Notes under the pieces: generated by a model
What the model saw: only the letters and a program-made list of their open reading frames with translations
The model's database searches: none
What the model was told of the DNA's origin: nothing
Source: Syntrophomonas sp.
Lineage (GTDB): Bacteria; Bacillota; Syntrophomonadia; Syntrophomonadales; Syntrophomonadaceae
Direction: 5' to 3'
Assembly (NCBI GenBank): GCA_003444615.1
Contig: DLUN01000191.1
Location: 1,081 to 10,211 of the forward strand
Length of the DNA stretch: 9,131 nucleotides
Program-made: the position numbers and the translations under genes
Shown: positions 5,766 through 9,131 of the stretch, piece by piece
Layout of the letters: each line of letters begins with the position of its first letter
Position numbering within the stretch: the first letter of the stretch is position 1

Positions 5766-7157
5766 ATGATTACTTATGCTGCCCTGAGCCCCCATCCACC
5801 TCTGATCATACCGGAAATAGGCCAAGAGCGAGTCAAGGAGGTGCAAGCAACGGTAGACGGCCTGCGCCGTATGGCCCAGGAATTGGCCGAAACCAAACCA
5901 GAGACCATTATATTTTTGACACCCCATGGCAATGTATTTGCTGATGCTTTGTCCAGTTTGGGACAACCCCAGCTTACCGGTGATCTGAGCGGTTTTGGAG
6001 CCAGACAGACCTGGAGTGCTGCTAATGACCTGACCCTGCTTCAAGAAATCGCCCAGCAATCAATTGAAGCTAACTTACCCTTTGTTATTATTGATGATGG
6101 AACTGCCCGGAAACACCGGCTGAATCCAAATCTGGATCACGGTATTCTGGTGCCTCTTTATTATCTTCAGGAAGCTGGCTTAACCGATGTAAGTCTGGTT
6201 GCTATTAGTATAGCTTATCTGCCTGTATTAGACCTGTACCAGTTTGGCACATTATTAAAAACGGCTGCGGATAATGTAGGACGCCGGGTGGCTATCCTAG
6301 CTTCCGGAGATATGTCCCACCGGCTCAAAAGCGATGGTCCCTATCACTATCATCCCGATGGGCCGGTTTTCGATGAGACCATCCGGGAACTCCTTGGTTC
6401 CGGCGATACCCAAGCTCTTCTTAACCTCCCGGAGTCGTTATTGAGTAATGCCGGAGAATGCGGTTACCGCTCCATAGTGATAATGCTGGGAGCTTTGGAC
6501 GAAGTAAACTATGAAGCTACTATTTTCAGCTACGAAGGGCCATTTGGAGTTGGTTATCTAACCGCTGGAATTAAGCCGGGAGCGCCAAGGGAATCTTTGT
6601 TGCAGCGTTTACAGGCTGAACAGCGCCAGGAGCAGGACAAGCTCCGTCAACAGGAAAGCCCACCAGTTAAATGGGCGCGTATGGTGATAGAAAACCATGT
6701 CCGTAAAAAACCCCGGCCCGTATTGCCCGTTGAGCTGGAACACTTGCGCAAGGAAAGAGCGGGAGTTTTTGTTTCTCTAAAAAAGCATGGTCAGCTAAGA
6801 GGTTGTATCGGCACCATAAGTCCGGCCTACGGCAATTTAGCCGAAGAGATTGCCAATAATGCTGTTAGTTCAGCCAGTGAAGACCCGCGCTTTTTACCGG
6901 TAGAAATTCATGAATTGGACGACTTGGTTTATTCAGTAGATATTTTAGGCAAACCGGAACCGGCCACCCGGGAACAGCTGGATCCGAAAAGATATGGAGT
7001 AATTGTCAGCTTAGGCGGTCGCCGCGGACTATTGCTGCCGGATTTAGAAGGAGTGGATACGGTAGAAGAACAACTGCGCATTGCCTGCCAAAAGGCTGGT
7101 ATCAGACCCGATGAAAATTATGTGATAGAACGTTTTGAAGTGATTCGCTACACTTAA
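5766..7157 (+). CDS. amrA: AmmeMemoRadiSam system protein A: LigB/Memo-like domain fused to AMMECR1 domain
   Basis: From ATG 5766 the product has 463 residues and two domains. Residues 1 to about 270 are a LigB/Memo-like fold, related to class III extradiol dioxygenases. Candidate metal or active-site residues are His10 (LSPHPP), His54 (LTPHGN), Asp124-His125 (LDHGILVP), His185 (SGDMSHRL) and Glu231-Cys232 (AGECGYRS). A charged Gln/Glu/Arg linker (about 275-298) leads to an AMMECR1 domain (about 300-463) with its hallmark LRGCIG at 344-349 and the SASEDPRFLPV block. The ribosome binding site AAGGAGG (5752-5758) fixes this ATG; an earlier in-frame start at 5718 would overlap cwlD and lacks such a site. 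The radical SAM partner follows 25 bases later. The family is conserved across bacteria and archaea, but its substrate and reaction are unknown to me; no dioxygenase activity should be assumed. Confidence 0.9.
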   Translation: MITYAALSPHPPLIIPEIGQERVKEVQATVDGLRRMAQELAETKPETIIFLTPHGNVFADALSSLGQPQLTGDLSGFGARQTWSAANDLTLLQEIAQQSIEANLPFVIIDDGTARKHRLNPNLDHGILVPLYYLQEAGLTDVSLVAISIAYLPVLDLYQFGTLLKTAADNVGRRVAILASGDMSHRLKSDGPYHYHPDGPVFDETIRELLGSGDTQALLNLPESLLSNAGECGYRSIVIMLGALDEVNYEATIFSYEGPFGVGYLTAGIKPGAPRESLLQRLQAEQRQEQDKLRQQESPPVKWARMVIENHVRKKPRPVLPVELEHLRKERAGVFVSLKKHGQLRGCIGTISPAYGNLAEEIANNAVSSASEDPRFLPVEIHELDDLVYSVDILGKPEPATREQLDPKRYGVIVSLGGRRGLLLPDLEGVDTVEEQLRIACQKAGIRPDENYVIERFEVIRYT

Positions 7158-7182
7158 TGCGGCCCAGGAAGGAGAGTTCTCC

Positions 7183-8181
7183 TTGGATCTAAAAGAAGCG
7201 TTATATTATGAAACCGAAGATAATCAGCGGGTGCGCTGCTATCTTTGTCCCCATAAATGCCTGATAAAACCAGACCAAAAGGGTATTTGCCGGGTGCGTG
7301 TCAACCGGGCAGGCTACCTGTATACTCTCAACTATGGACAGCTCACTTCACTAGCACTTGATCCTATAGAAAAAAAGCCTCTCTATCACTTCTACCCGGG
7401 GAGCCTGATACTATCCGTAGGGACTTTTGGCTGTAATCTGGCCTGCCCGTTTTGCCAGAATTATACTATTGCCCATCAAAAACCGGAAACCCGGTGGATG
7501 TCACCAGAAGATTTATTGAGTGTAGCCCGGCGCTGCCAGCTGGATGGTTCCATAGGAGTAGCTTTTACCTATAATGAACCTTCCATATGGTTTGAATATG
7601 TCTGGGACTGCGCCCAGTTGCTGCATGCCCAGGGCCAGCAGGTAGTACTGGTCACCAATGGACATATTGAAGCTGAGCCTTTAGCAGACCTGTTGCCCTA
7701 TGTAGGGGCTATGAATATCGATGTAAAAGCTTTTCAGGAGGACTTTTACCGCAAGCTGTGCAAAGGCAGTTTAGCAGCCGTGAAAGAAAGGATTCAACAG
7801 GCCGTCCAAAGTACTCATGTGGAAGTAACCACCCTGATTATCCCCGGCGAAAATGATTCTCCCCAGGAAATTGAATCCCTAGCCTCCTGGTTGGCATCCA
7901 TAGATAGAACCCTCCCTTTGCATTTGTCCCGTTATCATCCTGCCTACCGCTTTGACCGGTCTTCTACTCCGGAGAAAACCATGCGGACAGCCAAAGAGAT
8001 CGCCCAACAGTATTTAGAGTTTGTCTATCTTGGCAACCTGCCTGGAGAAAGCAGTCCCACATTCTGTAGGGAGTGTGGAAACTTATTAGTAGATCGCAGC
8101 GGTTATCAAACCAGATTATCAGGCCTTAAAAACGACTGCTGTAATCATTGCGGAGGCCAAGTACCTTATCTTATAACATGA
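7183..8181 (+). CDS. amrS: AmmeMemoRadiSam system radical SAM enzyme
   Basis: This is a radical S-adenosylmethionine enzyme of the pyruvate formate-lyase-activase-like group. The 332-residue product carries the iron-sulfur motif CNLACPFC (Cys84, Cys88, Cys91; CX3CX2C). Before it lies an N-terminal cysteine cluster (Cys19, Cys22, Cys26, Cys36 in the CYLCPHKC...GICRVR pattern), and at the end a zinc-ribbon-like cluster (Cys295, Cys298, Cys319/320, Cys323). Both clusters are usual for this family and may bind further metal. The start is TTG at 7183, supported by AGGAAGGAGA (7166-7175) with 7-base spacing; no ATG lies nearby in frame. It follows the fused A protein by 25 bases, giving a compact two-gene version of the system. 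What it modifies is unknown; the tight pairing suggests it acts with the AMMECR1/Memo protein. Confidence 0.93.
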   Translation: MDLKEALYYETEDNQRVRCYLCPHKCLIKPDQKGICRVRVNRAGYLYTLNYGQLTSLALDPIEKKPLYHFYPGSLILSVGTFGCNLACPFCQNYTIAHQKPETRWMSPEDLLSVARRCQLDGSIGVAFTYNEPSIWFEYVWDCAQLLHAQGQQVVLVTNGHIEAEPLADLLPYVGAMNIDVKAFQEDFYRKLCKGSLAAVKERIQQAVQSTHVEVTTLIIPGENDSPQEIESLASWLASIDRTLPLHLSRYHPAYRFDRSSTPEKTMRTAKEIAQQYLEFVYLGNLPGESSPTFCRECGNLLVDRSGYQTRLSGLKNDCCNHCGGQVPYLIT

Positions 8182-8185
8182 AAAA

Positions 8186-8199
8186 CCTGCCTAGGCAGG
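8186..8199. repeat. Perfect palindrome just after amrS
   Basis: CCTGC (8186-8190) and GCAGG (8195-8199) flank CTAG, giving a perfect 14-base palindrome 5 bases after the amrS stop. It is preceded by AAAAA and followed by GAAAA, so a T run exists only on the minus strand. It is therefore not a normal terminator for amrS, though it may protect the transcript's 3' end. Confidence 0.55.
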
Positions 8200-8226
8200 G
8201 AAAATAGCGTATGTGGACATCAATAA

Positions 8227-8260
8227 GAGATGGGAAGAGCACGCTCTCCCCATCTTTATA
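8227..8260 (+). terminator. Probable intrinsic terminator of the amr operon
   Basis: GATGGGAAGAGC (8229-8240) pairs with GCTCTCCCCATC (8243-8254) over 12 positions with one A-C mismatch. The innermost pair opens to give a four-base loop, and three T plus an AT-rich stretch follow. The stem is long and GC-rich, but the T run is short, so termination may be partial. Confidence 0.65.
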
Positions 8261-8270
8261 TGAAAGCCAA

Positions 8271-8286
8271 CCGGGAGGGATCCCGG
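8271..8286. repeat. Short GNRA-type hairpin
   Basis: CCGGGA (8271-8276) and TCCCGG (8281-8286) pair perfectly around GGGA, a GNRA tetraloop. No T run follows, so it is not a terminator. It lies between the amr terminator and the selenoprotein gene; its role is unknown. Confidence 0.45.
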
Positions 8287-8303
8287 ATTAGCTGTTCATC
8301 GAT

Positions 8304-8331
8304 TATCATACCCAATATCTAGGTTATGATA
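8304..8331. promoter_or_regulatory. Operator-like inverted repeat upstream of the selenoprotein gene
   Basis: TATCATA (8304-8310) is mirrored by TATGATA (8325-8331). The next two bases inward, CC and GG, also match with a one-base bulge, so the arms reach 9 positions. It lies about 50 bases upstream of the candidate -35, where a regulator could bind. No known regulator motif is recognised. Confidence 0.35.
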
Positions 8332-8382
8332 CCTGCAGAATTTGGTTACAGTTTCTAGAAATTTTTCGCGGTTTATTTTGGT

Positions 8383-8411
8383 TTGCATTTCCTATACATA
8401 ACGGCTATAAA
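8383..8411 (+). promoter_or_regulatory. Candidate promoter for the selenoprotein operon (weak)
   Basis: TTGCAT (8383-8388) and TATAAA (8406-8411) are 17 bases apart. The -10 matches five of six consensus bases but the -35 only three. It is placed sensibly, about 50 bases before the gene and after the amr terminator, in an AT-rich stretch. Confidence 0.35.
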
Positions 8412-8460
8412 TTAAGTAACCAATCCCAATTCATTAATAACTGGTAAGGAGGTGTATAGA

Positions 8461-8817
8461 CTGCAGCCGGAAATCATCTTTTATTGTGTAAGAAGCTGAA
8501 AAACTTGCCAGAAGGCCAGGTCCTGGCTGGACGAGCATCGGGTTTCCTATCAGTACCGTGAATTGCTTAAAGAACCCCTTAGCCAACAAGAATACATAGA
8601 TTTGGCAAACCGCAGCCAATTGCCTGTGACTCAGCTGCTTAATACTAAAGGACCAGCCTTTAAGAAGCTGGGGATAAAGGCTAACCAGTTGGATGATCAG
8701 CAAGCACTACAGCTAATGATGGATAATCCTCGCCTTATGGTGAGACCGGTTTTAGTGAAGGGCGATGCAGTTATATTCAGGTTTAAAGAAGAGGAGTATA
8801 CTGAGTTTTTTAGTTAA
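8461..8817 (+). CDS. Probable selenoprotein: ArsC/Spx-family thioredoxin-fold protein with UxxC motif (TGA 8497-8499 read as Sec)
   Basis: Reading through one in-frame TGA gives 118 residues, the usual size for the ArsC/Spx/YusI family. The first strand IIFYCVRS leads to U13-K-T-C16 followed by QKARSWLDEH, exactly the place where relatives have CxxC and a KKWLEEH-type helix. The rest fits the family: LLKEPLSQQEY, LLNTKGPAFKKLG, NPRLMVRPVLVKGD (with the Arg95-Pro96 pair typical of the family's cis-proline loop) and FKEEEYTEFF. Apart from the TGA the frame is fully open. A SECIS-like hairpin follows directly. The start is probably CTG at 8461, 8 bases after AAGGAGG (8446-8452); GTG at 8452 is in frame but overlaps that site. 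Its likely role is as a thiol/selenol oxidoreductase; whether it reduces arsenate is not shown. The alternative is a pseudogene with a nonsense mutation, which I think less likely. A metallo-hydrolase gene follows after 14 bases. Confidence 0.85.
8497..8530 (+). promoter_or_regulatory. Bacterial SECIS-like element at the selenocysteine TGA
   Basis: After the TGA (8497-8499), GCCAG (8515-8519) pairs with CTGGC (8523-8527). An outer CCA (8508-8510) pairs with TGG (8528-8530), leaving a GAAG bulge on the 5' side. The apex reads A-GGTC-C. In the E. coli fdhF SECIS the apex is also GGUC, a base bulges on the 5' side, and the loop Gs and U contact SelB. Counting the T of TGA as 1, the GGTC here begins at position 23, against 22 in fdhF. 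This close match in loop and spacing supports decoding of the TGA as selenocysteine. Confidence 0.8.
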
Positions 8818-8831
8818 TTGGGGAGAGGGAT

Positions 8832-9131
8832 ATGAAAGTAGTAACCATGCCTCTGTCGTACACCAACTGTTACCTTATTGAAGCAGCTCAAGGCTGGATA
8901 CTGGTGGATGCCGGACGTCAATCTATGGTGAGATTGTTCTCCAAGCGCTTACGCAAACTCGGCCTTAATCCAGAAGACATTAAGTTAATAATTATAACCC
9001 ATGCCCATTATGACCATGTAGGCAGCCTGGCCCAGATTAAGACTTTGTGCCGGTGTCCAGTACTGGCTCATCCCCGGGAAGCCCGGATAATAGAATCAGG
9101 AGAAGTGGTTATCCCGCCGGGAACCAATGCA
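8832..9131 (+). CDS. Metallo-beta-lactamase-fold hydrolase, N-terminal part (runs off the window)
   Basis: One hundred codons are visible from ATG 8832, with no stop before the window ends. The product begins MKVVTMPLSYTNCYLIEA and has the first conserved aspartate in LVDAG (Asp26). The metal-binding signature is THAHYDHVG, with His57, His59, Asp61 and His62 as the first zinc or iron ligands. This identifies the superfamily (glyoxalase II, RNases, lactonases, sulfur dioxygenases and others) but not the substrate. A G-rich ribosome binding site (GGGGAGAGGG) ends just before the ATG. It starts 14 bases after the selenoprotein stop with no terminator between, so the two are probably cotranscribed. 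Confidence 0.9.
   Translation, partial: MKVVTMPLSYTNCYLIEAAQGWILVDAGRQSMVRLFSKRLRKLGLNPEDIKLIIITHAHYDHVGSLAQIKTLCRCPVLAHPREARIIESGEVVIPPGTNA

Noticed and set aside
8179..8226. Read-through of the amrS TGA gives U-K-T-C and a further 11 codons before TAA, with a palindrome nearby, superficially like the selenoprotein.
   Set aside because: The protein already has the full family length and its usual C-terminal cysteine cluster. The hairpin starts only 6 bases after the TGA and has a CTAG apex without the G/U loop of a SECIS. The UKTC match looks like coincidence.
8563..8817. An 84-residue protein starting at TTG 8563, or a truncated pseudogene of an ArsC-like protein.
   Set aside because: This TTG has no ribosome binding site and lies inside the second half of the thioredoxin-like fold. 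The family's N-terminal strand and active site are encoded in frame upstream, interrupted only by the TGA.

Overview
The window reads as a piece of a spore-forming anaerobic Firmicute (Clostridia), possibly of the Syntrophomonas or a related type. Three things suggest this: the gene order rpoA-rplQ-ecfA1-ecfA2-ecfT-truA-rplM-rpsI, which is typical of Firmicutes; a CwlD-type spore cortex amidase; and strong AAGGAGG ribosome binding sites with occasional GTG and TTG starts. The family-level placement is inference. All genes lie on the + strand.

Bases 1-4725 are housekeeping. The last codons of rpoA are followed by rplQ, then the shared energising module of an ECF vitamin transporter (two ATPases and the EcfT scaffold) without a substrate-binding S component nearby. 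Next come truA (tRNA pseudouridine synthase), a good promoter, a structured leader, rplM-rpsI, and a strong intrinsic terminator. In the ATPase pair the substitutions all fall on one of the two composite ATP sites, so the pair looks functionally asymmetric.

Bases 4726-4936 are an intergenic stretch with interlocking inverted repeats and a weak sporulation-type promoter candidate in front of cwlD. cwlD (4937-5749) is followed closely by a two-gene AmmeMemoRadiSam system (5766-8181). Its first gene fuses a LigB/Memo-like metal-binding domain to an AMMECR1 domain, and its second is the partner radical SAM enzyme. This trio is widely conserved but its reaction is not known to me.

Bases 8182-8460 carry a probable terminator, two further inverted repeats and a weak promoter candidate. 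The most interesting gene follows at 8461-8817. It is an ArsC/Spx-family thioredoxin-fold protein in which an in-frame TGA (8497-8499) sits exactly where the first cysteine of the CxxC redox motif belongs. The TGA is followed by a hairpin with a GGTC apical loop at nearly the same spacing as the E. coli fdhF SECIS. This is best read as a selenoprotein (UxxC motif), which ordinary gene calling would truncate to an 84-residue fragment. TGA is a normal stop for ecfA1, cwlD and amrS here, so the recoding would be local, not a changed genetic code. A metallo-beta-lactamase-fold gene begins 14 bases later and runs off the window; it probably shares the transcript.
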